Positions 7,352 to 15,733 of a stretch of 64,000 bases of DNA are shown one piece after another. A program made the position numbers and the translations under genes. Under the pieces are notes generated by a model. It was not told the origin of the DNA. It did not search any database and saw only the letters and a program-made list of their open reading frames with translations. Each line of letters opens with the position of its first letter. The stretch's first letter is position 1. The DNA lies in NCBI GenBank assembly GCA_000158155.1, contig DS999405.1, positions 1,725,738 to 1,789,737 of the forward strand, in the 5' to 3' direction. Source of the DNA: a gamma proteobacterium NOR5-3 (lineage in GTDB: Bacteria > Pseudomonadota > Gammaproteobacteria > Pseudomonadales > Halieaceae).

Positions 7352-8200
7352 TTACTTTTGGCGTTGCTCCAGCAAGAAGTCATACAACTGACGGCTGCGC
7401 ACCCCGCTGTAGGTGGACAACAGCTTTGCCGCCTGCCTGGCAGGCATATGCTCCGCCATGCCGCGCAACAACTCGCCCAGTGCAGGATCAATGCTCGCGG
7501 TAGCGTCGGTGCGAGCGGGCGACAGCAGCAGCACGATCTCACCGCGACTCTGATTGGCATCACTGCGGACCCAGTCGCAAAGCTGCGAAAGCGGCGCCCG
7601 GCGGATAGTTTCAAAGCTCTTGGATAGCTCCCGGGCCAGAGCGCCTTCGCGCTCGCCCCCCATCACCGCCTGCATATCCTCAAGGGTTGCCAGAATGCGG
7701 TGTGGCGCTTCGTAAAAAATTAATGTCGCCTCTGCCCCCGCCAGCAACTCCAGGCGACGGCGCCGGGCCTCTCCCCGATTGGGAAGAAAGCCCTCAAAAG
7801 CGAAGCGGTCACTGGGCAAACCCGCGGCCGACAGGGCCACGATCGCCGCGCAGGGACCCGGTATGGGGACGACCTTTAAATCCGCATCCTGCATCATCCG
7901 AACCAATCGATACCCCGGGTCCGATATGGTCGGCGTTCCGGCATCTGACACCAGTGCTACGGATTCACCCGCAGCGACACGGGCCACAAGCTGCTGAGCC
8001 ACCTGCGGCGCACTGTGCTCGTGATAGGCGATCATTCGCGCCTTGATCCCCTCGGCACCGAGCAGCTGGCCGGTGCGCCGGGTGTCTTCCGCGGCGACAC
8101 AGCTGGCGCCCGAGAGCACCTCCAGCGCGCGCCGGGAAATGTCGCCAAGATTACCAATAGGGGTAGCTACGATGTAGAGCGCCGGTTCCAAGTGCGACAA
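7352..8200 (-). CDS. rsmI: 16S rRNA (cytidine1402-2'-O)-methyltransferase RsmI
   Basis: Uses SAM to 2'-O-methylate C1402 of 16S rRNA, partner modification to RsmH. 282 residues of the tetrapyrrole-methylase fold: N-terminal LYIVATPIGNLGDISRRAL, then AEDTRRTGQLL, SDAGTPTISDPGY and PGPCAAIVALSAAGLPSD are family signatures. The start is TTG at 8200 preceded by AAGGA; no better ATG lies upstream. It is divergent from lpoA, the arrangement also found in E. coli. Confidence 0.96.
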   Translation of the reverse strand: MSHLEPALYIVATPIGNLGDISRRALEVLSGASCVAAEDTRRTGQLLGAEGIKARMIAYHEHSAPQVAQQLVARVAAGESVALVSDAGTPTISDPGYRLVRMMQDADLKVVPIPGPCAAIVALSAAGLPSDRFAFEGFLPNRGEARRRRLELLAGAEATLIFYEAPHRILATLEDMQAVMGGEREGALARELSKSFETIRRAPLSQLCDWVRSDANQSRGEIVLLLSPARTDATASIDPALGELLRGMAEHMPARQAAKLLSTYSGVRSRQLYDFLLEQRQK

Positions 8201-8207
8201 GCTTCCT

Positions 8208-8213
8208 TATAAT
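8208..8213 (+). promoter_or_regulatory. Candidate -10 box for lpoA
   Basis: Perfect TATAAT in the 60-base gap between rsmI and lpoA, 48 bases before the lpoA ATG. The -35 candidate (GTTCCA at 17-base spacing) is poor. Confidence 0.4.
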
Positions 8214-8260
8214 GCAGGCATCTGCACGGTAAATCCCGTGCTCCAAGGATTGAGGATAGC

Positions 8261-10099
8261 ATGCTGAGCTCGCCCTACTGCTGGCGCACAAGTCTGGTCT
8301 GGGCACTGTGCGCCGGGCTTTTGGCCGCCTGCGGATCGACGCCGGGAGGCCTTCCCAGTCGAGCAGGTTTTCCCGGGGAGTCCCGAGCCCCTGACACTAC
8401 GGCCGTGCAGGTGGAGGAGTATTCTTCTACCCTTGAGATTCAGACAGAGTCCCTGGATCGTGAACTGTTTGCCGCGACGCGCGCTGCACTGCAAGAAGGT
8501 GACTGGCTCGCCGCGACGCTGGCGCTTCCCAAGATCGAGCCCGTAAACAGCGACTCTTTAAACACCCCCCCCGACGAATTCGATGCCTCATCCGCCGCAA
8601 CGCTGCTATGGATCGACTATTACAAAGCGCGCATTGACCTGCTACGAGGAGACACGCAGAGCTATAAAAAGGCATTTACGGACCTCAAGTCCCGGCCTTT
8701 GCCGCAGGATCTTGAACAGGAACTGCTGACACAGGAGCTCTATTTGGCGCGGGGCAGGCATGACAGCAACGCGCAGTTAGCACTGAGCCTGCAGCTTCTA
8801 TCGTTAAGCGACGACGGTGTCACAGCCAACCCCGAGCTTGGCGATACCATCTGGAGTGCCGCACAGCAAATCACCCAGCAAGGTGCTGGCCCGACTCGCG
8901 CTGGAGGCACCCGCCAGGCACAGGGCTGGCTGGATCTGGCCGCGGCAAACACGCTGGATAACGCACTGGATGGCGCCGCCGCACTATCCGCCTGGGAGGC
9001 ACAATACCCTGAACATCTGGCCAAAGCCCACGCCAGCGCCCTTCGAGAAGCGGCACTGCGAGACGCTCAGACCTCCAAACTGACCTTGATTCTCCCCCTC
9101 TCAGGCCCGCTCGCGACGGCCGGAGAGGCGGTAAGTCGCGGCTTTATTGCCGCCTTCTTTGCCGCGCAAGACGCCGACTTGAGCATCGATGTGCTCGACA
9201 GTCGGCGCTTTGAGAGCATTGGCGATACTTACCTTGAAGCGCAGGCAAAGGGTGCAAACCTTATCGTAGGCCCCCTGGGCAAAAGACAGGTGCAGGAACT
9301 CCTCACCCGACCGCAACTCACCGTGCCGGTTCTAACCCTGAATCGACCCGAACTCATGCAGAGCGACAATCCCGGCGCGCTGCTACTGTCCCTCGCCCCG
9401 GAAGACGAAGCCCGGCAACTAGCGTCAGACGCGTTTGCAGGTGGATCCCGTCGCGCGCTGGTGATACGCCCGGAAGGCGAATGGGGCGAGCGCATGGAAA
9501 CAGCGCTGGCTGAACAATGGCTACAACTGGGCGGACACATTCCCACCACGGCCATCTATGGCAAGCCCAACACCCATTCCACTGCCATTCGCGACGCCCT
9601 GGGGCTTGGGGATAGCGCCCAGCGCAGCGCAGCCCTGCGCGCCCTATTTTCCGAGCGCATCGAAACCACGGGCAGACGCCGGGCCGATCTGGACAGCATC
9701 TTTCTCCTGAGTAAAACCAGCGATGAAGCCCGGGCGCTGAAACCACTCATCAACTATCACTACGCGGGCGAACTCCCTGTGTACTCGCTGTCCACTGCCG
9801 ATAGCGGTAGCGGCAACACCAGCCTGAATCGCGACCTGGGAGGCTTGCGCCTGCTGGCAATGCCCTGGCGCCTGGATGAAGACACCCTTCCCGGCGCGGA
9901 CTCAAAGAGCAACTCCGCCGCCTTACACGCTCTTGGCGCAGACGCCTATGCCCTGGCCCGGCGCTGGTGGCGCATGCGCAGCACCGCCGCTCCCATCTTC
10001 TTTGGGCTCACCGCCGAATTACACACATCACCGGAAGGCATTCTGAACCGTCGCCTGAACATGGCTGAATTTGACCGAGGCGTCCTGCGCCCCCGGTGA
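8261..10099 (+). CDS. lpoA: Penicillin-binding protein activator lipoprotein LpoA
   Basis: Outer-membrane lipoprotein that reaches through the periplasm to stimulate PBP1A. The 612-residue product has a signal peptide ending in the lipobox LLAAC (Cys at about residue 24), an N-terminal helical TPR-like domain, and a C-terminal periplasmic-binding-protein-like domain beginning around LTLILPLSGPLATAGEAVSRGF, the hallmark of the LppC/LpoA family. First of a plus-strand run with yraN, a diaA-like gene and dolP, as in E. coli (yraMNOP). Confidence 0.93.
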   Translation: MLSSPYCWRTSLVWALCAGLLAACGSTPGGLPSRAGFPGESRAPDTTAVQVEEYSSTLEIQTESLDRELFAATRAALQEGDWLAATLALPKIEPVNSDSLNTPPDEFDASSAATLLWIDYYKARIDLLRGDTQSYKKAFTDLKSRPLPQDLEQELLTQELYLARGRHDSNAQLALSLQLLSLSDDGVTANPELGDTIWSAAQQITQQGAGPTRAGGTRQAQGWLDLAAANTLDNALDGAAALSAWEAQYPEHLAKAHASALREAALRDAQTSKLTLILPLSGPLATAGEAVSRGFIAAFFAAQDADLSIDVLDSRRFESIGDTYLEAQAKGANLIVGPLGKRQVQELLTRPQLTVPVLTLNRPELMQSDNPGALLLSLAPEDEARQLASDAFAGGSRRALVIRPEGEWGERMETALAEQWLQLGGHIPTTAIYGKPNTHSTAIRDALGLGDSAQRSAALRALFSERIETTGRRRADLDSIFLLSKTSDEARALKPLINYHYAGELPVYSLSTADSGSGNTSLNRDLGGLRLLAMPWRLDEDTLPGADSKSNSAALHALGADAYALARRWWRMRSTAAPIFFGLTAELHTSPEGILNRRLNMAEFDRGVLRPR

Positions 10100-10144
10100 C
10101 TTAGACTTTCCCCCACGCTCCTGCTCTACAACGCAGGCGCAGAC

Positions 10145-10186
10145 GCAGACGCAAGTGCAGACGCAAGTGCAGACGCAAGTGCAGAC
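10145..10186. repeat. 12-base tandem repeat, 3.5 copies (GCAGACGCAAGT)
   Basis: Units at 10145-10156, 10157-10168 and 10169-10180, plus a half unit at 10181-10186, preceded by a degenerate GCAGGC/GCAGAC pair. It fills most of the 103-base gap between lpoA and yraN. Probably a slippage-generated minisatellite. Confidence 0.85.
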
Positions 10187-10202
10187 AATGACCATGGATT
10201 GA

Positions 10203-10580
10203 ATGCGGGTGGGGGTGAGACCAGTGTTAGATGGAGATGACTTTGAGGCGCGCAGCGCGGCGGTACTGGAAACCTACGGCCTTAAAATCCTGCACAGGCA
10301 ATTTCGCTGCAAAGTCGGCGAAATTGACCTCATCGCCTTTGATGAACACCGGCTCCTGTTTGTAGAAGTCCGCGCGCGAAGCCACGGTAGCTATGGCGGC
10401 GCAGCAGCCTCGGTGAACCGGGCAAAGCAGTGTAGAATTAGACGGTGCGCAGCTTATTTTCTCAATCACCATCCGCAATGGCGCCATTTGCCCTGCCGCT
10501 TCGACGTCATCGCCTGGGAACCGGCCAACGCTTCTCAGGGACTGGAGGCTCGATGGATTCAGGCTGCGTTTCTCAGCTAA
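10203..10580 (+). CDS. yraN: YraN family (UPF0102) putative nuclease-fold protein
   Basis: 125 residues of the UPF0102 family, a PD-(D/E)XK endonuclease-like fold of unproven function. Visible core: CKVGEIDLIAFDEHRLLFVEVRARSHG, in which the Asp of GEIDLI and the Glu of VEVR are the expected metal-binding residues. The start is uncertain: GTG codons at 10209, 10215 and 10224 are alternatives to the ATG at 10203. A tandem repeat lies just before it. Conserved position between lpoA and diaA. Confidence 0.88.
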   Translation: MRVGVRPVLDGDDFEARSAAVLETYGLKILHRQFRCKVGEIDLIAFDEHRLLFVEVRARSHGSYGGAAASVNRAKQCRIRRCAAYFLNHHPQWRHLPCRFDVIAWEPANASQGLEARWIQAAFLS

Positions 10581-10641
10581 GCGACGGCGACTTCTCGTAC
10601 TGGCAAACAACGGACCCACCAGGTCCTCGAGCATTATCAAC

Positions 10642-11184
10642 ATGAGTGATCAAAGTTACGAACGCATTGCCGCGAGCTTTCACCGGCGTATCGATGCCAT
10701 CGCCGGTGCGGTAGACAGCATGGCCTCGGGACTGGAGGCGGCCACATCATTGCTCACCCAGGCCGTGCTGGAGGATCGCAAAGTACTCGTCTGTGGCTGC
10801 AAAGAAGACGCCAGTCTGGCGACTCACGTAGCGGCGGTTTTGAGAACGCCCCAGGGACCAGCGCCCGCGCTTCCCGCCCTGGCGTTTGGCAGCGATGTGG
10901 AGGATGGCGGCGATCAACTATGGCGCGATCTTCGCACCCTATCCCGCGACGGCGACATCCTGCTGTGTATCGACAGTCGCCCTGGCGCTGCGCTTGCCCA
11001 CCGCGCCATCGCATTTGCGGAAACAAGAAACCTTGTGACCATCACGATGTCAGAGACCTTGCGCGTCGACGGTGTCGCCTGCATTGCACTGGACGCACAA
11101 GATTCAGATTTGCGCAGGGAACTCATCCTTATGGCAAGCTATTGCCTGCAGGAACAAATCAAACAAATTTTAGTGGGGGAATAA
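10642..11184 (+). CDS. DiaA-like SIS-domain protein with degenerate sugar-phosphate loops
   Basis: By position (between yraN and dolP) and length (180 residues) this corresponds to DiaA, the tetrameric SIS protein that binds DnaA and promotes initiation in E. coli. The SIS fold is still traceable: a helical N-terminus, then RKVLVCGCKEDASLATHVAAVL, DGDILLCIDSRPGA and a C-terminal helix CLQEQIKQIL. Both ligand loops differ from the family. The usual CGNGxSA is CGCKEDA, ISTSGNS is IDSRPGA, and the segment LTAIANDxxxE is shortened. I therefore infer an SIS protein without sugar-phosphate binding. Whether it still binds DnaA cannot be told. Confidence 0.75.
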   Translation: MSDQSYERIAASFHRRIDAIAGAVDSMASGLEAATSLLTQAVLEDRKVLVCGCKEDASLATHVAAVLRTPQGPAPALPALAFGSDVEDGGDQLWRDLRTLSRDGDILLCIDSRPGAALAHRAIAFAETRNLVTITMSETLRVDGVACIALDAQDSDLRRELILMASYCLQEQIKQILVGE

Positions 11185-11191
11185 ACTGACC

Positions 11192-11782
11192 ATGCCGTGC
11201 CGCGTATCTCCAGCGACCACTCTTGGCATCCTGATGCTGCTAAGCCTGCCTTTGCTTCAGGGCTGCGGATCCATCCTTGCCACCTTTGAGTCCAGTGCCA
11301 TAGAGGACGACCCGGGCGAGCGCACTTTCTCCCAGCGTATCGCCGACGAATCCATCGAGACGAAAGCGGTGGTGAACCTGCATGCGGCGGATGACCGCTT
11401 TGATCAGGCCCATCTTGTGATCCAGAGTTACAACGGCTACGTGCTCATCGCCGGGCAGGTGCCCAGCGAGGACCTTCGGCAAAAGGCCAATGACGTGGTA
11501 CGCAAAATTCGTGATGTTCGGCGTATCTACAACGAACTGGAAGTCGCTGCCGCGAGCTCCGCGATGACGCGGGCATCCGATAGCTGGATTGCCAACAAGG
11601 TCAAAACGTTCCTGCTCACTAGCAGCGATACGCCCGGGCTACGCGTCAAGGTAGTTGCAGAAGATGGCGTGGTTTTTCTTTTGGGCATGGTTACGCATGA
11701 AGAAGGCGACCGCATTGCTGAAGAAGCGGCTGACACCTCGGGTGTTCAACGCGTGGTTCGCTTATTCGAGTATATCGATTAG
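11192..11782 (+). CDS. dolP: BON-domain outer-membrane lipoprotein DolP (YraP)
   Basis: 196 residues: signal peptide with lipobox LLQGC (Cys at about 25), then two BON domains, roughly residues 50-115 and 125-190. In E. coli DolP sits at division sites in the outer membrane and supports envelope integrity and BAM function. It follows the diaA-like gene by seven bases and is the last gene of the lpoA group. Its 3' end forms an inverted repeat with the sspB C-terminus. Confidence 0.92.
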   Translation: MPCRVSPATTLGILMLLSLPLLQGCGSILATFESSAIEDDPGERTFSQRIADESIETKAVVNLHAADDRFDQAHLVIQSYNGYVLIAGQVPSEDLRQKANDVVRKIRDVRRIYNELEVAAASSAMTRASDSWIANKVKTFLLTSSDTPGLRVKVVAEDGVVFLLGMVTHEEGDRIAEEAADTSGVQRVVRLFEYID

Positions 11783-11789
11783 GCGTAAA

Positions 11790-11833
11790 CGCCGGAAAGC
11801 TATTTAACCACCGTAAGGCTTGGCTTTCCGGCG
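11790..11833. repeat. 11-base perfect inverted repeat between dolP and sspB
   Basis: CGCCGGAAAGC (11790-11800) and GCTTTCCGGCG (11823-11833) with a 22-base loop. The right arm lies inside the last codons of sspB. No T-run follows on either strand, so a factor-independent terminator is not proven; it may be a transcript 3'-end stabiliser for the convergent genes. Confidence 0.5.
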
Positions 11834-12195
11834 CGCCGAAATGGCGTAGGCTCGCTTCCACCCTCGGGAGCAGGACCACCATCGTCTTCTTCGGGCTCAA
11901 ACGCCATACCCTGACCATTCTCCCGGGCATAGATGCCGAGAATCGCAGACATGGGCATGAAAACGTCCGTAGGCTTGCCGCCAAAGCGACCGTTAAAACT
12001 GACGCAGTCATCTGCAAGCTGTAACTCGATCACCGCCGAAGGCGACAGGTTGAGCACAATCTGCCCATCTTTCACGTAATCCTGGGGGACGTCGACGCCC
12101 GGCACCGCCGCATCGACTATGACATGCGGCGTGCAGTCATTGTCGACGATCCACTCGTAGAGTGCTCTTAGCAGATAGGGTCGACTGGAATTCAC
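11800..12195 (-). CDS. sspB: ClpXP protease specificity-enhancing factor SspB
   Basis: Adaptor that delivers SsrA-tagged proteins to ClpXP. 131 residues: the N-terminal substrate-binding domain starts RPYLLRALYEWIVDNDCTPH and contains LNLSPSAV and FNGRFGG. A flexible acidic linker (FEPEEDDGGPAPEGG) follows, and the tail RAGKPSLTVVK is the ClpX-docking peptide. Downstream of sspA with a 15-base gap, as in most gammaproteobacteria. Confidence 0.96.
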   Translation of the reverse strand: MNSSRPYLLRALYEWIVDNDCTPHVIVDAAVPGVDVPQDYVKDGQIVLNLSPSAVIELQLADDCVSFNGRFGGKPTDVFMPMSAILGIYARENGQGMAFEPEEDDGGPAPEGGSEPTPFRRAGKPSLTVVK

Positions 12196-12210
12196 CGGCG
12201 TTGACCGCGC

Positions 12211-12816
12211 CTAAAGGCGCATCTCGCGTTCCTGCTCAGTCAGGCTCTGTTGAAACGACTCTCGCTTGAACAATTCGTCCATGTAGGTAAACAGTGGCTT
12301 GGACTGCTTGCTGGGTCGAATATCGATCCCCAGTGTGGGAAGACGCCACAGGATAGGCGCAATGCAGCAGTCAACCAGGGTGAACTCGTCGTTCATAAAG
12401 AATGGCTTTTCGGCGAAAATGGGCGCAATCGCCAGAATGCCCTCCCGCAATTCCTTCACCGAACGCTTCACCACATTGTCACTGCGGGAGTTCTGGATGG
12501 AGTCGATCAGGGTGCACCAGTCCTGCTCTATGCGATGCATAAACAAACGACTCTCAGCGCGTGCTACCGGATAAACGGGCAGCAGTGGCGGATGCGGAAA
12601 CCGTTCATCCAGATACTCCATCATCACGCGGGTTTCGTAGAGCGACAGCTCACGGTCTACCAGCGTCGGCAAAGAGTTGTAGGGGTTGTGCTCGGACATC
12701 TCACGCGGCGGATGCGCGGGATCCACATCAATGATATCGGCGGTGACGCCCTTCTCAGCCAGGACAATACGTACGCGGTGGCTGAAGTGTGAAGTCGGAT
12801 CAGAGTAAAAAATCAT
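12211..12816 (-). CDS. sspA: Stringent starvation protein A (GST-fold RNA polymerase-associated)
   Basis: Glutathione-transferase-fold protein that binds RNA polymerase and helps survival under acid and starvation stress. Signature segments HRVRIVLAEKGV, NPYNSLPTLVDREL and MMEYLDERFPHPPLLPVYPVARAESRL are almost identical to known SspA. I start at the ATG at 12816 (201 residues); an in-frame TTG at 12825 would add three. It lies between the bc1 genes and sspB. Confidence 0.96.
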   Translation of the reverse strand: MIFYSDPTSHFSHRVRIVLAEKGVTADIIDVDPAHPPREMSEHNPYNSLPTLVDRELSLYETRVMMEYLDERFPHPPLLPVYPVARAESRLFMHRIEQDWCTLIDSIQNSRSDNVVKRSVKELREGILAIAPIFAEKPFFMNDEFTLVDCCIAPILWRLPTLGIDIRPSKQSKPLFTYMDELFKRESFQQSLTEQEREMRL

Positions 12817-12876
12817 GGGGGTCAATACGCCTATATGATGCTTTGAACGTGCATTTTAAGATGCTTACCAAACGAA

Positions 12877-12919
12877 GGAGCGGCGGCGCAGGGTTTTTAG
12901 CCCCGCGTACCACCGCTCC
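12877..12919. terminator. Strong hairpin after the cytochrome bc1 gene
   Basis: On the minus strand GGAGCGG (12919-12913) pairs with CCGCTCC (12883-12877), with a second inner stem GCGGGG/CCCTGC. It starts 30 bases after the bc1 stop. Only a weak T-rich tail follows, so termination is likely but not certain. Confidence 0.5.
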
Positions 12920-12948
12920 CTTGGGTTCTAACCGCTGCTATCGAGCCG

Positions 12949-14982
12949 CTAGTGTACGTCTTTCCAGTACTCTCGGTTAAGCAAGGTCGCAAACACAAAG
13001 AATACCGCAATAAATAGCAGTGCATAAATGCCAATGCGTTGACGATCTGCCTTCATGGGCTCGGCGCTGTAGGCGAGGAAGTTCACAAGATCGTAGATCG
13101 TCTTGTCATATTCCTCGACCGACATCCGGCCTTCACTAACCACCTCAAAGGCACCGCAGGGATCTGTGTGGCCAGACAGCTGTGTGCCCGATATCGGGTC
13201 CATCTCGCCGCCATGCGCGGCCGACGGCACGCAAGCCAGCAGACCCTGAAGGTCCAGAAGTGCGTGGGGCATGGCCACATTGGGAAACGCCCGGTTGTTC
13301 ACGCCGTAGGGCCGTGTCGGGTCTTCGTAAAAGGTGCGCAGATAGGTGTAAAGATAGTTAGGGGTTCGGGCCCGGGCAATGAGCGTAAGATCCGGTGGTG
13401 GCGCGCCGAACCACACCTTGGCGCGATCAGCATTCATGGCATTGTCCATCAGCGAACCCACCTTCACCTCCGGATCCGCGATGAGGTTACCGGGCAACAG
13501 ATCCAGCGGAATACCCAGATCTGTGGCCATCCGGTTGTAGCGCGCGTACTTCATCGAGTGGCACCCCATGCAGTAGTTGGCATATACCTTCGCGCCATTT
13601 TGCAAGGATACTTTGTCACTGATGTCTGTTTCAATTTGATCACAGGGCATGGTGCCGCAGTCGTAGGCCGAGTCTGCACCCACCACTTTCAGCGGGATAA
13701 ACGTCAGCGCAAGGATCAAAATCAAACCTGCCAGCGAACCAAACACACCGATTCCGCCGTCCATGGTGACCCGCTCGGGTACCGGCTTGGCCTTGTCCAT
13801 AGTGGACCAGATCGGCATCAGCAGGAAGAAAGCGAAGTAGAAAATCGAGCAAATCTGCGCCAACACCGTTCGCGCCGGCGTCGGTGCCTTGACGCCGAGG
13901 ACCCCGAGAATCAGGAAGGAAGCTACAAATAGAACCAGCATTACCTTGTTGAGGTTGCCCCGGTAGCGCCAGGACTTAATCGGAGAGCGGTCAAGCCATG
14001 GCAGTACGAAGGGAATCGCCACACTCGCGGCAAAAGCGACAAAGCCCCAGAACTTGTCGGGCACGGCGCGCAACACCGAGTAAAACGGCGTGAAGTACCA
14101 GACCGGCGCAATATGCGCCGGCGTCTTCAGCCCATTAGCCTCTTCGAAGTTAGCGTATTCCAGGAAGAACCCGCCCATCTCAGGCATAAAGAACATGATC
14201 GCGCAAAACACGAACAGGAACACCGCGATGGCCTGCACGTCGTGCACGCTGTAATAAGGGTGGAAACGAATACCATCCAGAGGAATGCCATCCGGCCCCT
14301 TGTTCTTCTTGATCTCCACACCGTCGGGGTTGTTTGACCCCACTTCGTGCAGCGCAAGAATGTGCAGAACCACCAGCGCCAAGAGCACAATCGGCAGCGC
14401 GACAACATGCAGGGCAAAGAAGCGGTTCAGCGTGACGCCTGAGATCAGGTAGTCACCCCGGATCCAGGTGACGATGTCTTCACCGACCACCGGGATCGCG
14501 CCAAAGAGGGAGATGATCACCTGCGCACCCCAGTAGGACATCTGACCCCAGGGCAATACATAGCCTACGAACGCCTCAGCCATGAGCAGGACAAAAATCA
14601 ACATGCCGAAGACCCAGAGCAACTCCCGGGGCTTCTTGTAAGACCCATAAATCATGGCCCGGAACATGTGCAGGTACACCACAATAAAGAACGCCGAAGC
14701 GCCGGTGGAATGCATGTAACGAAGAATCCAGCCGTAGTCGACATCACGCATGATGTACTCGACGGAGGCGAAGGCCTCTTCTGAACTGGGCGTGTAGTTC
14801 ATTGTCAGCCAGACGCCGGTAAGCAGCTGGTTAACCAGTACTAACAGGGAGAAAACACCGAAGTAGTACCAAAAGTTAAAGTTCTTGGGCGCGTAGTACT
14901 CGCCCATATGCGTATTCCACGCACGCGTAATAGGCAGACGCTCGTCAACCCAATCGCGTAATCCGATCAGCATGTTGGCCAT
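12949..14982 (-). CDS. Fused cytochrome b / cytochrome c1 of the bc1 complex
   Basis: Single 677-codon frame joining the two membrane subunits of ubiquinol-cytochrome c reductase. Residues 1-400 are cytochrome b: haem ligand pairs H91/H105 and H192/H207, and the Qo motif PVWY at about 293-296 (PEWY in mitochondria; PVWY is a known beta/gamma variant). Residues 411-435 form a hydrophobic segment ending in VVGA, a plausible signal-peptidase site that doubles as the c1 leader. Residues 437-677 are cytochrome c1: CMGCH at 471-475, PDLTLIARAR, the Met ligand in NVAMPHALLDLQG, and a C-terminal membrane anchor. In Pseudomonas these are separate petB and petC genes; fused FbcH is best known from Bradyrhizobium. 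TGATG overlap with petA. Confidence 0.95.
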   Translation of the reverse strand: MANMLIGLRDWVDERLPITRAWNTHMGEYYAPKNFNFWYYFGVFSLLVLVNQLLTGVWLTMNYTPSSEEAFASVEYIMRDVDYGWILRYMHSTGASAFFIVVYLHMFRAMIYGSYKKPRELLWVFGMLIFVLLMAEAFVGYVLPWGQMSYWGAQVIISLFGAIPVVGEDIVTWIRGDYLISGVTLNRFFALHVVALPIVLLALVVLHILALHEVGSNNPDGVEIKKNKGPDGIPLDGIRFHPYYSVHDVQAIAVFLFVFCAIMFFMPEMGGFFLEYANFEEANGLKTPAHIAPVWYFTPFYSVLRAVPDKFWGFVAFAASVAIPFVLPWLDRSPIKSWRYRGNLNKVMLVLFVASFLILGVLGVKAPTPARTVLAQICSIFYFAFFLLMPIWSTMDKAKPVPERVTMDGGIGVFGSLAGLILILALTFIPLKVVGADSAYDCGTMPCDQIETDISDKVSLQNGAKVYANYCMGCHSMKYARYNRMATDLGIPLDLLPGNLIADPEVKVGSLMDNAMNADRAKVWFGAPPPDLTLIARARTPNYLYTYLRTFYEDPTRPYGVNNRAFPNVAMPHALLDLQGLLACVPSAAHGGEMDPISGTQLSGHTDPCGAFEVVSEGRMSVEEYDKTIYDLVNFLAYSAEPMKADRQRIGIYALLFIAVFFVFATLLNREYWKDVH

Positions 14983-15608
14983 CAGACTGCCTCCGCATCA
15001 ACGCCAATTACCAGGACGTTTTGTGATTCAAATGAGTAAGGGGGTACCTCGAGGTTCGATGAAGCCGGCACGCCCGAGTAAACACGCCCCGCGAGATCAA
15101 ACTTGGACCCGTGACAAGGGCAGAAGAATCCACCCACCCAATCATCACCACCCAGATCAGCAGCGCCTACTTCGGGGCGATACTTGGGAGCGCAGCCAAG
15201 GTGGGTACACAGTCCGACCACAACAAGCAGTTCAGAGCGAATACTTCGGTCTTTACTGGTGATGTAAGCCGGCTGCTGGGAAGCAATAGCCGAATCCGGA
15301 TCTTTCAAATCGCCATCGACCTTGTCGAGGTCGGCGACCATCTCCGGGGTACGGTGGACCACGTAGACGGGCTTACCGCGCCACTCCACAACCACCATCT
15401 GGCCTGGCTCAATCTTGCCGATATCGGCCTTCACCGGGGCACCCGCAGCTTTCGCTTTAGCGGATGGATTCCAGGAACCGAGGAATGGCACTGCGATTCC
15501 CACAGCACCTGCAGCACCCACGGCGCTGGTAGCAACCGTCAAAAAACGACGGCGATTGTTGTCGACCTCAGACTCAGCGTTTTCACTGGCCGTTGTGACA
15601 CTGGACAT
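14982..15608 (-). CDS. petA: Rieske iron-sulphur subunit of the bc1 complex
   Basis: Carries the 2Fe-2S cluster that takes electrons from ubiquinol and passes them to cytochrome c1. 208 residues. The twin-arginine signal NNRRRFLT at about 17-24 is followed by the membrane helix, and the cluster motifs are CTHLGC and CPCHGS. The stop and the cytochrome b/c1 start overlap as TGATG, so the complex is translated as a coupled pair from a promoter probably at 15734-15762. Confidence 0.97.
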   Translation of the reverse strand: MSSVTTASENAESEVDNNRRRFLTVATSAVGAAGAVGIAVPFLGSWNPSAKAKAAGAPVKADIGKIEPGQMVVVEWRGKPVYVVHRTPEMVADLDKVDGDLKDPDSAIASQQPAYITSKDRSIRSELLVVVGLCTHLGCAPKYRPEVGAADLGGDDWVGGFFCPCHGSKFDLAGRVYSGVPASSNLEVPPYSFESQNVLVIGVDAEAV

Positions 15609-15733
15609 ATCGATTGATCTCCTGTTTACCTTAACCCTGACGATATCTGTAGTGATACGCAGCAGAGGCGCATAAAGTTCTGCCTAAGGCCGGACAGTAA
15701 CGTCGCTGGGATGGCGAGATTCCGGGCGCACGA

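Noticed and set aside
7204-7614. Minus-strand open frame across the rnpB 5' region
   Set aside because: It overlaps the RNase P RNA and rsmI in another frame; both have far stronger support.
13039-13932. 297-codon plus-strand frame opposite the cytochrome b/c1 gene
   Set aside because: Antisense shadow of a well-conserved gene; the product shows no protein-like pattern.
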